From Nitrospirota bacterium (GTDB taxonomy: Bacteria > Nitrospirota > Thermodesulfovibrionia > Thermodesulfovibrionales > UBA6898): DNA of 52,560 nucleotides. Of this stretch, positions 43,138 through 50,471 are shown one piece after another (position 1 is the stretch's first letter; each line of letters opens with the position of its first letter). The notes under the pieces are model-generated. The model was not told where the DNA came from and did no database searches. It worked only from the letters and a program-made list of their open reading frames with translations. Location of the stretch: contig JAKAHR010000024.1 of the NCBI GenBank assembly GCA_021825365.1, positions 1 through 52,560 on the forward strand, given 5' to 3'. A program made the translations under genes and the position numbers.

Positions 43138-43542
43138 TCATTTCTTTGAATTCAGATATCCTGCAAGCGCCTTGTCGATCTTATGTATATGGGTTCGCAG
43201 CCAATCTATCACCAGGTGATTGGTTTTTACGACAACATGAACTCCCGGCCCCTCGTCCCTGAAGGTAGCCTTCAGCTGGGCAAAGTTATTCATGAATTCA
43301 GCATGCTGTGCCTTGTGTTCGCTGTATGCAGGGTAGTTGGCCGTGATCATGTATCTCTCTTCTTCCGCAAAATGCGTTATGACGTATCCCTCGAGGAAAT
43401 CGATCACATTTGCCACCTCGATCTTGCCTTTGCCCTGGCCGCAGGCCTCCAGCAGGGCATTGATGCGTATAAACAGTTCCTTGTGCTGCTCGTCGATAAT
43501 GCTGACTCCCGTAGCGAGGTCATCAGTCCATAAAATAGCCAT
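43138..43542 (-). CDS. Bacteriohemerythrin
   Basis: A 134-residue four-helix, di-iron oxygen-binding protein. All ligands are present: H20 (DEQHKELF), H57 and E61 (HFAEEE), H76 and H80 (HKAQH), H118 and D123 (HIHKID). Hemerythrins bind O2 (or NO) reversibly for storage, delivery or sensing; a single-domain form like this may supply or remove oxygen. ATG at 43542 has AAGGAG and starts the family-typical AILWTDDLATG; an upstream ATG is less suitable. It lies downstream of the Rrf2 gene on the same strand, close to cydAB. Confidence 0.95.
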   Translation of the reverse strand: MAILWTDDLATGVSIIDEQHKELFIRINALLEACGQGKGKIEVANVIDFLEGYVITHFAEEERYMITANYPAYSEHKAQHAEFMNNFAQLKATFRDEGPGVHVVVKTNHLVIDWLRTHIHKIDKALAGYLNSKK

Positions 43543-43570
43543 GTTGTATTCTCCTTGGTTTGCCAATCTG

Positions 43571-43591
43571 ATAATGGTGATGGGTCATTAT
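43571..43591. promoter_or_regulatory. Inverted repeat upstream of hemerythrin, possible Rrf2-type operator
   Basis: ATAATG (43571-43576) and CATTAT (43586-43591) are separated by nine bases, with AATC and GATT further out. The dyad sits about 30 bases before the hemerythrin ATG. Binding by the adjacent Rrf2 regulator is only inferred. Confidence 0.4.
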
Positions 43592-43610
43592 GATTGCCGG
43601 GACGAACGTC

Positions 43611-44009
43611 TTACGATGCTGTCAGGTCGGCGAAGTTTTTCTTCCTCAGCATGTTCTCCACCTTTTTCCTCACCTCGATCCAGACAGGGTGGATCGAGCA
43701 GGTGCTGCTGAAGCCGCAGACTTTGGGGTCTACGGCGCATGCGTTTATCCCGATCTTGCCCTGCACCGCCACGACGACGTCCAGCAGGGTGATCTTACCG
43801 GGATGACGGGAAAGTTCGAAACCGCCTTTGACGCCGCGATACGAGCGCAGGATACCGGCCTTGCTGAGTTTCTGGACGATCTTCGCCAGAAACGACTTGG
43901 GGATGCACATCTCCTGTGCGATTTCCTCCACCATGATGACGCGGCCGTATGCCCGTGACAGGTAGTGGACGCACCGTACTGCGTAATCTGTTTCCCGGGT
44001 TATCTGCAT
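43611..44009 (-). CDS. Rrf2-family transcriptional regulator with three-cysteine cluster
   Basis: A 132-residue winged-helix regulator. MQITRETDYAVRCVHYLS and the recognition helix PKSFLAKIVQKLSKAGILRSYRGVKGGFEL are typical of Rrf2. Three cysteines C91, C98 and C104 (CAVDPKVCGFSSTC) match the cluster-ligand region of IscR/NsrR, although spacing differs slightly, so a redox- or NO-sensing [2Fe-2S] or [4Fe-4S] cluster is likely. It lies between cydB and hemerythrin, all on the minus strand, which suggests that it controls respiration or oxygen/NO-defence genes. Confidence 0.93.
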   Translation of the reverse strand: MQITRETDYAVRCVHYLSRAYGRVIMVEEIAQEMCIPKSFLAKIVQKLSKAGILRSYRGVKGGFELSRHPGKITLLDVVVAVQGKIGINACAVDPKVCGFSSTCSIHPVWIEVRKKVENMLRKKNFADLTAS

Positions 44010-44028
44010 GATTCTCCCGTTGTCGAAT

Positions 44029-44059
44029 GCAGCAGGGCGGAGGTTCTCTGCCCTGCTGC
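44029..44059 (-). repeat. Perfect 10-bp hairpin in the leader of the Rrf2 gene
   Basis: GCAGCAGGGC (44029-44038) and GCCCTGCTGC (44050-44059) enclose an 11-base loop. No T run follows on the minus strand, so it is not a clear terminator of cydAB; it lies between a TATAAT (44068 to 44063) and the Rrf2 ribosome binding site. Confidence 0.5.
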
Positions 44060-44062
44060 ACG

Positions 44063-44068
44063 ATTATA
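44063..44068 (-). promoter_or_regulatory. -10 element of a possible Rrf2 gene promoter
   Basis: A perfect TATAAT on the minus strand starts a few bases after the cydB stop. The -35 match is weak. The leader of about 50 bases would contain the 10-bp hairpin. Confidence 0.4.
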
Positions 44069-44073
44069 TCTTA

Positions 44074-45099
44074 TCAGTATGCCTCCTTGCCAGATACGTC
44101 ATCGGCTGTGGTCTTCTGCCGGAAGACCCGATAGGTCCATATCTGATAGGCGATGACGATCGGCACGAAGATCAGGGCCACCACGGTCATGATCTTGAGC
44201 GTATAGATACTCGATGAAGAATTGAAGATCGTCAGGCTGTAATTCCGGTCGAGGTTCGAAGGGATGAGATTGGGGAACAGGCCGACAACACCGGTGAAGG
44301 TGACCATGAGTATGGTGGCGCAGGAGGCATAGAACGCCTTGAGGTGCTGCCCCATGGCCGCAAAGACCTTGATTCCCAGGAGTGAGAGCACCGCGAGCAT
44401 CGGCACCGCAAAGAGCACCGGGTTATTCAGGTAGTTTGCATAGAGCGCCGTGGCAAAGTAGGTATGTATGAGAAATGCCACCGCCACCGCCAGGAGTGCG
44501 AACCATAGGCCGCCGGCCAGCCTTCCGGCACGCTCGCTGAGATCACCGTCCGTCTTTACGGCGATGAAGAGGCTGCCGTGTTCCACGAAAAGGAGTACGA
44601 ACAGGACCCCCGTGAGAAGGCCGTACGGGTTGAGCAGCATCAGCAGGGAACCGTGGTAGCCGGAGACGTCCATCGGCAGGCCCTGGAAGATGTTGCCGAA
44701 GGCAACGCCGAAGAGCAGCGCCGGCAAGAAACTGCCGAGGAATATGCCGACGTCCCACTTCTTCCTCCAGCCCTCGCTGTCCATAATCCCCCTGAACTCG
44801 AGGGATACGCCCCTGAAGATGAGTGAGAAGAGAACCAGGAGCAGAGCCGTGTACAGGTAGCTGAACATCAGGGCGTACGTAGTCGGAAAAGCGGCGAAGG
44901 TCGCACCTCCTGCAGTGAGGAGCCAGACCTCGTTACCGTTCCACACCGGACCTATGGCACGGAGGATCTTGCGTTTGTCCGATTCGCTCTTCGGAAGAAA
45001 TGCGGAGAGGATGCCGGCGCCGAAGTCGAACCCGTCGAGCATGAAGTAGACCGCCCAGAGAACACCCCAGAGTATGAACCATATAACCTGAAATTCCAT
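44074..45099 (-). CDS. cydB: Cytochrome bd ubiquinol oxidase subunit II
   Basis: A 341-residue subunit with about eight membrane segments. WFILWGVLWAVYFMLDGFDFGAGIL is the conserved first helix (ligand region Trp/Gly/Phe), followed by GPVWNGNEVWLLTAGGATFAAFP, the CydB signature. With CydA it forms the haem b/d terminal oxidase that reduces O2 to water with high affinity. It begins 13 bases after cydA. No CydX-like small gene is seen after it. Confidence 0.96.
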   Translation of the reverse strand: MEFQVIWFILWGVLWAVYFMLDGFDFGAGILSAFLPKSESDKRKILRAIGPVWNGNEVWLLTAGGATFAAFPTTYALMFSYLYTALLLVLFSLIFRGVSLEFRGIMDSEGWRKKWDVGIFLGSFLPALLFGVAFGNIFQGLPMDVSGYHGSLLMLLNPYGLLTGVLFVLLFVEHGSLFIAVKTDGDLSERAGRLAGGLWFALLAVAVAFLIHTYFATALYANYLNNPVLFAVPMLAVLSLLGIKVFAAMGQHLKAFYASCATILMVTFTGVVGLFPNLIPSNLDRNYSLTIFNSSSSIYTLKIMTVVALIFVPIVIAYQIWTYRVFRQKTTADDVSGKEAY

Positions 45100-45111
45100 G
45101 ACGAATACCTC

Positions 45112-46455
45112 CTATCTGGCCGCGGGGCTGATGAGGGTTGACAGGTCGTTGTCCGGACCCTTCTTCGCGTAATGTGACAACAGGTATATGTCCACCACCG
45201 CCAGAAATCCGTAGACGAGGGTGAACCCTGCCAGCGATACCAGGACGTTGGCGGGCGAAATGGCCTTTGAAACCCCCTCTGACGTCTTCAGGACCCCGTA
45301 CACAATCCACGGCTGCCTGCCTACCTCCGCGACGATCCAGCCGAATTGGCCGGCCAGATACGGGAGGGGGAGGGCATAGAGCATCAGCCTGAGAAAGCCC
45401 GTGCTCGTTTCGATGCTGTTGCCCCGGGATTTGATGAAAGCGATCACCGTCAGGACCATGAAGAGAATGCCCAAAGCCGCCATCGCCCTGAAGCTCAAGA
45501 AAGTGGGGAAAACGGGGGGGCGAAGATCCTTGGGAAATGCCTTAAGCCCCCTGACCTCGGCCTGGCCCTCGCCGAAGGCGAGGAAACTCAGCAACCGCGG
45601 GATTTGAACAGCCTCCACATGGTTCCGCTCGTTTTTTGTGTCAGGTATAATGAGAAAACTATAGGGCGCTTCCCTGGTCGTTTCCCACAAGGCCTCCATG
45701 GCGGCGAATTTTGTCGGCTGCGTCTTTGCTACGTAAGAGGCATGAAAATCGCCTGCCAGGAAAACGAGGAGCGAACTGACGAGCCCAAAGGTGGCTGCTG
45801 CACGAAAGGATTTCCTGAAGAAGTCAAGGTTGTTTTTCCTGATGAGGTGGTAGGCGGAGATGCCCATGACGAAGAAGGCGGCAATAACGTATCCGGAGAG
45901 CACGGTATGGGTAAATTTAAGCCATCCGTAAGGATTGGTGATCATCGCCGTGAAATCCACCATTTCGGCCCGGTTGTTTCTCAGGACAAAGCCGACGGGG
46001 TTCTGCATCCAGCCGTTTGCCAGCAGGATCCAGAGCGCCGAGAGGTTCGTGGCTATCGCAACGAGCCAGATGGAAACCGCATGCGCCTTCTTTGATATCT
46101 TCTTCCAGCCGAAGATCCAGATCCCGATAAAGGTTGATTCAAGGAAAAAGGCGACGGTCGCCTCGATCGCCAGCGGAGCGCCGAATATATCTCCAACGTA
46201 TTTTGAATACTCTGCCCAGTTCATGCCGAACTGGAACTCCATGGTAATGCCCGTGACGACTCCGAGAGCGAAATTGATGAGAAAGAGCTTCCCCCAGAAT
46301 TTCGTCATTTTAAGATACATCTCATCATTTGTGCTGACGTAGCGGCTTTCCATGTAGGCCGTCAATATCGACAGGCCAAGGGTCAACGGAACGAAGATGA
46401 AATGAAACATGCTTGTTACCGCAAATTGCAGCCTGCTCAGCCCTAATACATCCAT
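45112..46455 (-). CDS. cydA: Cytochrome bd ubiquinol oxidase subunit I
   Basis: A 447-residue subunit that binds haems b558, b595 and d and quinol. H18 (QFAVTSMFHFIFVPLTLG) is the haem b595/d axial region; FGMNWAEYSKYVGDIFG, the ESTFIGIWIFGW helix and VAEVGRQPWIVYGVLKT (the GRQPW motif) are all present. The length indicates a short Q-loop. ATG at 46455 has a strong AGGAGGAGG site; a longer frame upstream is rejected. It is first in cydAB. Such oxidases support microaerobic growth and protect oxygen-sensitive enzymes. Confidence 0.96.
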   Translation of the reverse strand: MDVLGLSRLQFAVTSMFHFIFVPLTLGLSILTAYMESRYVSTNDEMYLKMTKFWGKLFLINFALGVVTGITMEFQFGMNWAEYSKYVGDIFGAPLAIEATVAFFLESTFIGIWIFGWKKISKKAHAVSIWLVAIATNLSALWILLANGWMQNPVGFVLRNNRAEMVDFTAMITNPYGWLKFTHTVLSGYVIAAFFVMGISAYHLIRKNNLDFFRKSFRAAATFGLVSSLLVFLAGDFHASYVAKTQPTKFAAMEALWETTREAPYSFLIIPDTKNERNHVEAVQIPRLLSFLAFGEGQAEVRGLKAFPKDLRPPVFPTFLSFRAMAALGILFMVLTVIAFIKSRGNSIETSTGFLRLMLYALPLPYLAGQFGWIVAEVGRQPWIVYGVLKTSEGVSKAISPANVLVSLAGFTLVYGFLAVVDIYLLSHYAKKGPDNDLSTLISPAAR

Positions 46456-46504
46456 GTTCTCCTCCTCCTGTTGGTGGTTGCCCCCTGTGCATATCCTCCC
46501 ACCA

Positions 46505-46522
46505 GTTGATGCATGAATCAAC
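46505..46522. promoter_or_regulatory. Inverted repeat in the cydA leader
   Basis: GTTGAT and ATCAAC are separated by GCATGA. The half sites resemble FNR (TTGAT and ATCAA), but the spacer is six instead of four bases, so an FNR/CRP site is doubtful. It lies about 50 bases before the cydA ATG, downstream of the predicted transcription start. Confidence 0.35.
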
Positions 46523-46557
46523 CTGGAGTATGACAGGGCAACGATCAAATCAAGACT

Positions 46558-46587
46558 AAGTTACTCCCAAATATGATATGATGTCAA
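46558..46587 (-). promoter_or_regulatory. cydAB promoter
   Basis: On the minus strand a perfect TTGACA (46587 to 46582) is followed after 18 bp by TAACTT (46563 to 46558). The leader would be about 95 bases. Confidence 0.55.
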
Positions 46588-46908
46588 GTTTTTTGTGACA
46601 AGGCATCTAACCATCGATAATATATAGTAAAAAAGAGGATAAGACTGGTTAGCCCGCGGGTCAGAGCCGCAATGAAACGTGATCGATGGCGTGTTGGCCA
46701 GGACAAGAAGGCCTTGGACATCCCAAAATAGACCTATTAAGGATGGTAAGTGTCCTGAATTGATAATCATGCTCTTTCTTGAAGGGGAATGTGGCACAAA
46801 CAAAGAATTTATGCTTTTGCGCGCAGGGATGGTCCCTTCTCGCACTTTCATAACTGCCTTCCATACAACAATAATTAGTTATGCTCTTCTTGCGGTAGAA
46901 AATATTTC

Positions 46909-46944
46909 TTGACAAAAATAACAATTAGATTAGAATAATTATTA
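46909..46944 (+). promoter_or_regulatory. perR promoter with PerR box
   Basis: TTGACA (46909-46914), 16 bp and TAGAAT (46931-46936). A PerR-box-like sequence TTAGAAT-A-ATTATTA (46930-46944) covers the -10; it differs from the 7-1-7 consensus TTATAAT-N-ATTATAA at one position in each half. Autorepression by PerR is strongly suggested. Confidence 0.75.
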
Positions 46945-46954
46945 AGAGGTAGAG

Positions 46955-47407
46955 ATGGAGAAATATAAAAACATAGGTCTTAAACTTACGCCGCAACGGC
47001 TGGCTATCCTCGATTTTCTTGAGGGCAACACGTCTCACCCTTCGGCCGAGGAGATCTTTACCGCCGTGTCCGGCCGTTTTCCGACGATGTCGTTTGCAAC
47101 GGTCTACAACACCCTGGAGACTCTCAAGGGAAAGGGCGCGGTCGTTGAGCTTACCGGAGATCCGCAGAAGAAGAGGTTCGATCCCAATACAGCGCCTCAT
47201 CATCACCTCATCTGCACCCGGTGCAGGCGCATTGCGGACGTGCAGGTAGATTACAAGATAGACCTTCCGAGATCGAGCCGCATGGGGTTCGAGATAACCG
47301 GCAACCATATCGAGTTTTTCGGGGTATGTCCGGCATGCAGAAAGGGCGGGCCGGAAAAGACGGGATCAGGAGCACAGACACCAGGGGAGGAGAACCATGA
47401 AGACTAG
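46955..47407 (+). CDS. perR: Fur-family peroxide-responsive repressor PerR
   Basis: A 150-residue Fur-family repressor. The winged helix contains LTPQRLAILDFLEGNTSHPSAEEIF and FATVYNTLETL. Regulatory metal ligands match PerR: H28, D76 (RFDPNT), the HHH at 82-84 and D99; aspartate rather than glutamate at the D85-equivalent favours PerR over Fur. Structural zinc cysteines are C87/C90 and C125/C128. Peroxide oxidises metal-binding histidines and derepresses targets. A GAGG site precedes the ATG, and the promoter carries a PerR box. The zinc ribbon gene starts inside its last 11 bases, followed by the peroxiredoxin. Confidence 0.92.
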   Translation: MEKYKNIGLKLTPQRLAILDFLEGNTSHPSAEEIFTAVSGRFPTMSFATVYNTLETLKGKGAVVELTGDPQKKRFDPNTAPHHHLICTRCRRIADVQVDYKIDLPRSSRMGFEITGNHIEFFGVCPACRKGGPEKTGSGAQTPGEENHED

Positions 47408-47582
47408 ACACGTCAAGACCAAAGAGCACGGGTCGTACGTCGTGAAGCTCCGTCAGGACGAGCAGGTTATCACCTGTCCGGCGTGTGGTTGGGAGATGGA
47501 ACTCTGGTCAGCGGGTGATGATGAGACCCGGTGCGCGTACTGCGGCCACCGGTTCTTCAGGCGGGAGACGACTGTTCATTAA
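47397..47582 (+). CDS. Small zinc-ribbon protein downstream of perR
   Basis: A 61-residue protein with two CxxC knuckles, C27/C30 (CPACGWEMELW) and C46/C49 (CAYCGHRFF), a zinc ribbon or rubredoxin-like metal site. The spacing of 15 residues between knuckles is short for rubredoxin, and there is no conserved rubredoxin core, so zinc is more likely than iron. It overlaps perR by 11 bases and has its own GGAGG site, so it is translationally linked. Its position between PerR and a peroxidase suggests a role in the peroxide response, perhaps as a protein partner; function is unknown. Confidence 0.8.
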   Translation: MKTRHVKTKEHGSYVVKLRQDEQVITCPACGWEMELWSAGDDETRCAYCGHRFFRRETTVH

Positions 47583-47656
47583 GACTCTTTGCAGTGCTGA
47601 AGTTGCATGATAGGATTCAAATGAAACGTACGAATAAGGGATAAAGGAGGTATGAG

Positions 47657-48268
47657 ATGAGTGAACATTGCTGCGGAGTCGGGATCGGGGAGATCGTTCC
47701 TGATTTCACGCTCGAAACATTCGAACCGGGGAAGGGCGATTTCGGCGAGATCAGCCTTGCTCAGATGAAGGCAGCGAACAAGTGGACGGTGCTCTTTTTC
47801 TATCCGGCTGACTTTACCTTCGTCTGAGCGACCGAGTTTGCCGCTCTGGCAGAGCGGTACGACCAGTTCAGAGAGGCCGGAGCCGAGGTCATAACGGTGA
47901 GTACGGACACCAAGTTCGTGCACCTGGCGTGGCAGCGGGAGGAGAAGCTGCTCGAAAAGGTGAAATACCCGATGGGTTCAGACCGCTCCGGGAAGGTCTC
48001 CCGGATGTTCGGAGTGTATAACGAAGACAACGGTCTGGACCTCAGGGGGACGTTTGTGATCAGTCCGGAAGGCAGGCTCATGAATGCTGAAGTCAATTTT
48101 TATAACCTGGGCAGAAATATCGATGAGATTGTCAGAAAAGTAAAGGCGAATGGTTATCTCGGCCAGCATGGCGACGAGGCGTGTCCGGTGAACTGGAAGA
48201 CCGAAGGCGACAGGACACTGAAGCCCTCGGCCGAGATGGTAGGCCGGGTCTACGAGGCAGTAAAATAA
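47657..48268 (+). CDS. Selenocysteine-containing 2-Cys peroxiredoxin (AhpC type), UGA-recoded
   Basis: From the ATG at 47657 (perfect AAAGGAGG site six bases upstream) the frame reads as a complete 203-residue AhpC/Prx1-type peroxiredoxin, interrupted only by TGA at 47825-47827. That codon is residue 57, exactly where the peroxidatic cysteine lies: FYPADFTFV-U-ATEFAAL, compared with the family FVCPTE. The rest is intact, including the resolving C176 (DEACPVNWK) and TFVISPEGR. A hairpin immediately after the TGA fits a bacterial SECIS element. I infer selenocysteine insertion and reduction of peroxides through a selenenic intermediate. The usual proline after the active residue is alanine. A pseudogene or base error remains possible; no sel genes are in the window. 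Confidence 0.82.
47839..47859 (+). promoter_or_regulatory. Putative bacterial SECIS hairpin for the peroxiredoxin UGA
   Basis: CCGCTCT (47841-47847) and AGAGCGG (47851-47857) form a perfect stem with loop GGC, extendable by a G-U and a U-A pair. The loop begins about 21 bases after the TGA and has G in the first two positions. This fits the known bacterial SECIS pattern (hairpin inside the coding region, apical loop some 16-37 bases from the UGA, early G). It would bind SelB. Confidence 0.65.
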
Positions 48269-48281
48269 CCTTCCTCCATGG

Positions 48282-48320
48282 GGGCGGGGGGCTTTTGCGC
48301 CTCCCGCCCGTCCTTTTTTC
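48282..48320 (+). terminator. Rho-independent terminator after the peroxiredoxin gene
   Basis: GGGCGGGGGGC (48282-48292) pairs with GCCTCCCGCCC (48299-48309), with one G-U pair and a TTTTGC loop; six T residues follow shortly. It closes the perR transcription unit. Confidence 0.85.
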
Positions 48321-48370
48321 TGTGTCCGCCGATGTGGTAATATATCGAAAATTCAGTGTGAGGGAAATGC

Positions 48371-49564
48371 ATGCTTTCTGAAAGGGCAAAGAAGATAAAA
48401 CCGTCTCCCACCCTTGCCATCGACTCAAGGGCAAAGGCGATGAAGGCAGCGGGCGTTGACGTGATCAGTTTCGGTGTGGGCGAGCCTGACTTCGACACCC
48501 CCGACTACATCAAGGAAGCAGCTGCGCGGGCGATGCGGGACGGGTTTACCAAGTATACGGCTGTCGGCGGCATCGACGCGCTCAAGGATGTTGTAATAGA
48601 CAAGTTCCGGGCCGACAACGGTCTCGACTACCGGCGCGAGGAGATCATCGTATCGAGCGGCGCGAAGCACAGCCTGTACAACATCGCCCAGGCGATCTAC
48701 GGACCGGGAGACGAGGTGATCATCCCGTCGCCCTATTGGGTCTCGTATCCGGACCAGGTGATCCTCAATGACGCGGTTCCGGTCTTTGTGAAGACATTTG
48801 CCGCCGATTCCTTCATGGTGAGGCCCGAGGCGCTGAGGCAGGCGATTACCCCGAAGACCAAGGCGCTGATCCTCAATTCTCCCTCGAACCCCACGGGGCT
48901 TGCCTATGACCGAAAGGCGCTGGAAGGCATAGCGGAGCTGGCGCTGAGGCACAAGTTCTATATCATCTCGGACGAGATCTACGAGAAGCTTGTCTATGAC
49001 GGCACCGAGCATATCAGCATCGCCTCCCTGGGCAAGGAAGTCAGGGACCTGACGATCGTGGTGAACGGCCTCTCGAAGTCCCATGCCATGACCGGCTGGA
49101 GGATCGGGTATACCGCCGGACCTGCCGCCATCATCAAGGCGATGACGAACATCCAGAGCCAGTCCACCTCGAACCCCAATTCGATCGCCCAGAAGGCCGC
49201 GGTGGCCGCGCTCTCCGGCCCCCAGGATTTTATCGTCACGATGCGGGCCGAATTTGACCGAAGGAGACGGTATCTTGTCGACGCGCTCAATGAGATCGAG
49301 GGCATCTCCTGTCTTATGCCGACGGGCGCTTTTTACGCCTTTCCCAATGCCTCGAAGCTCTACGGCAGGAAGGCTGGAGACCGCATCATCGCGTCCTCGG
49401 AAGACCTCGCCCTCTACCTTCTCGAAGATGCGAAGGTCGCGCTGGTCCATGGTTCGGCGTTTGGAGACGATGAATATATCAGGCTTTCCTATGCCACATC
49501 CCTTGAGGACATCAAGAGGGGCGTGGAGCGCATAAAAGGGGCGGTCGCTGCCCTCGGCAGATAA
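48371..49564 (+). CDS. aspC: Aspartate aminotransferase, class I (aspartate/prephenate type)
   Basis: A 397-residue fold-type I aminotransferase. PLP lysine K236 is in NGLSKSHAMTGWRIGY; other motifs are SFGVGEPDFDTP, YTAVGGIDALK, NSPSNPTGLAYD (NPTG 173-176), the DEIYEKLVYDG loop and substrate arginine in YIRLSYA. It belongs to the Ib group, whose members transaminate aspartate and often prephenate for tyrosine/phenylalanine synthesis. GAGGG precedes the ATG. It is followed after 19 bases by era and probably leads that transcript. Confidence 0.93.
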   Translation: MLSERAKKIKPSPTLAIDSRAKAMKAAGVDVISFGVGEPDFDTPDYIKEAAARAMRDGFTKYTAVGGIDALKDVVIDKFRADNGLDYRREEIIVSSGAKHSLYNIAQAIYGPGDEVIIPSPYWVSYPDQVILNDAVPVFVKTFAADSFMVRPEALRQAITPKTKALILNSPSNPTGLAYDRKALEGIAELALRHKFYIISDEIYEKLVYDGTEHISIASLGKEVRDLTIVVNGLSKSHAMTGWRIGYTAGPAAIIKAMTNIQSQSTSNPNSIAQKAAVAALSGPQDFIVTMRAEFDRRRRYLVDALNEIEGISCLMPTGAFYAFPNASKLYGRKAGDRIIASSEDLALYLLEDAKVALVHGSAFGDDEYIRLSYATSLEDIKRGVERIKGAVAALGR

Positions 49565-49583
49565 GGGCGGCAGTGGAGCGCGC

Positions 49584-50471
49584 TTGACCGACCCGTTCCG
49601 TTCGGGATACGTCTCGATTATCGGCAGGCCGAATGTCGGCAAGTCCACCATCCTCAACGCCATCCTCGGCCAGAAGATATCCATCGTCTCCCCGAGGCCG
49701 CAGACGACCCGCAACAGGATCATGGGGATCAAGAACCTCGGCAATGCGCAGATCATATTCATCGATACCCCCGGGCTGCACCGGCCGCGCACCCTGCTGG
49801 GCGAATCGATGGTGACGACCGTCAGGGAGGTCCTCCGGGAGATCGATGTGGTCGTCTTTGTCGCGGAGACCGGCCCGCACATCGAGCAGGACCGGATGAT
49901 CATCGCCTCCCTCGGCGGCGTTGACCGGCCGGTCATCCTCGTCATCAATAAGATCGATCAGATCAGGAAGGCGGAGATCCTCCAGGTCATTGATTCGTAC
50001 CGGGCGATCTATCCCTTCCGCGAGATCATCCCTGTCTCGGCCCTCAAGAATGACGGCATCGACCTTCTCCCCGGGAGGATCGCGTCCTATCTTCCGGAGG
50101 GGCCGAAATATTATCCGGATGACCTCCTCACCGACCAGTATGAACGCTTCATGGCAGCGGAGATCATCCGCGAGAAGATCATGGAGCGGACGTCAGAGGA
50201 GATCCCGTATTCCGTAGCGGTTGAGGTCACGGACTGGACGGAACGGGAGGACGGCATCGTGAACATCGGCGCGCAGATATATGTTGAAAGAGAGGGTCAA
50301 AAAGGTATAATAATAGGTGGAAAGGGGAGGATGCTGAAGACCGTGGGGACTCTTGCCCGCATGGAAATCGAAGGCCTGCTCGGTACCAGGGTATTTCTTC
50401 AATTATGGGTCAAAGTCAGGAAGGGATGGCGTGACGACAAACGCATGCTGCATGATCTGGGATACCGGTAG
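49584..50471 (+). CDS. era: GTPase Era
   Basis: A 295-residue ribosome-associated GTPase needed for 16S rRNA maturation and 30S assembly. G1 GRPNVGKS is at 14-21, then effector TTRNRIMG, G3 DTPG, G4 NKID, G5 VSALKNDG, and a C-terminal KH RNA-binding domain (about 205-285: YVEREGQKGIIIGGKGRMLKTVG). The start codon is TTG with GGAG upstream; it matches the family N-terminus. The DUF151 gene starts directly after its stop. Confidence 0.96.
   Translation: MTDPFRSGYVSIIGRPNVGKSTILNAILGQKISIVSPRPQTTRNRIMGIKNLGNAQIIFIDTPGLHRPRTLLGESMVTTVREVLREIDVVVFVAETGPHIEQDRMIIASLGGVDRPVILVINKIDQIRKAEILQVIDSYRAIYPFREIIPVSALKNDGIDLLPGRIASYLPEGPKYYPDDLLTDQYERFMAAEIIREKIMERTSEEIPYSVAVEVTDWTEREDGIVNIGAQIYVEREGQKGIIIGGKGRMLKTVGTLARMEIEGLLGTRVFLQLWVKVRKGWRDDKRMLHDLGYR

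Larger units (their letters stand above)
46456..46954. other. AT-rich 499-bp intergenic region between cydA and perR
   Basis: This is the longest gap without a gene. It is visibly richer in A and T than the rest of the window. It holds the cydAB promoter (46558-46587) and an inverted repeat on the left, and the perR promoter with its PerR box on the right. Between about 46600 and 46900 I see no convincing gene: short open frames on both strands have no family resemblance or ribosome binding site. Confidence 0.7.

Noticed and set aside
46505..46522. FNR box in front of cydA
   Set aside because: The half sites look right, but the spacer is six bases rather than four and the site lies downstream of the predicted transcription start.
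46561..46912. Short open frames in the cydA-perR gap on both strands
   Set aside because: They overlap each other and the cydAB promoter, have no ribosome binding site and resemble no family.
47825..47827. TGA as evidence of a pseudogene or frameshift in the peroxiredoxin
   Set aside because: The frame is identical on both sides, all other family residues are kept, and the codon falls exactly on the catalytic cysteine with a SECIS-like hairpin after it. Selenocysteine explains this better, although a base error is not fully excluded.
48425..49948. A 507-codon open frame opposite aspC and era
   Set aside because: It crosses two well-supported genes on the other strand and has no recognisable domain or ribosome binding site.
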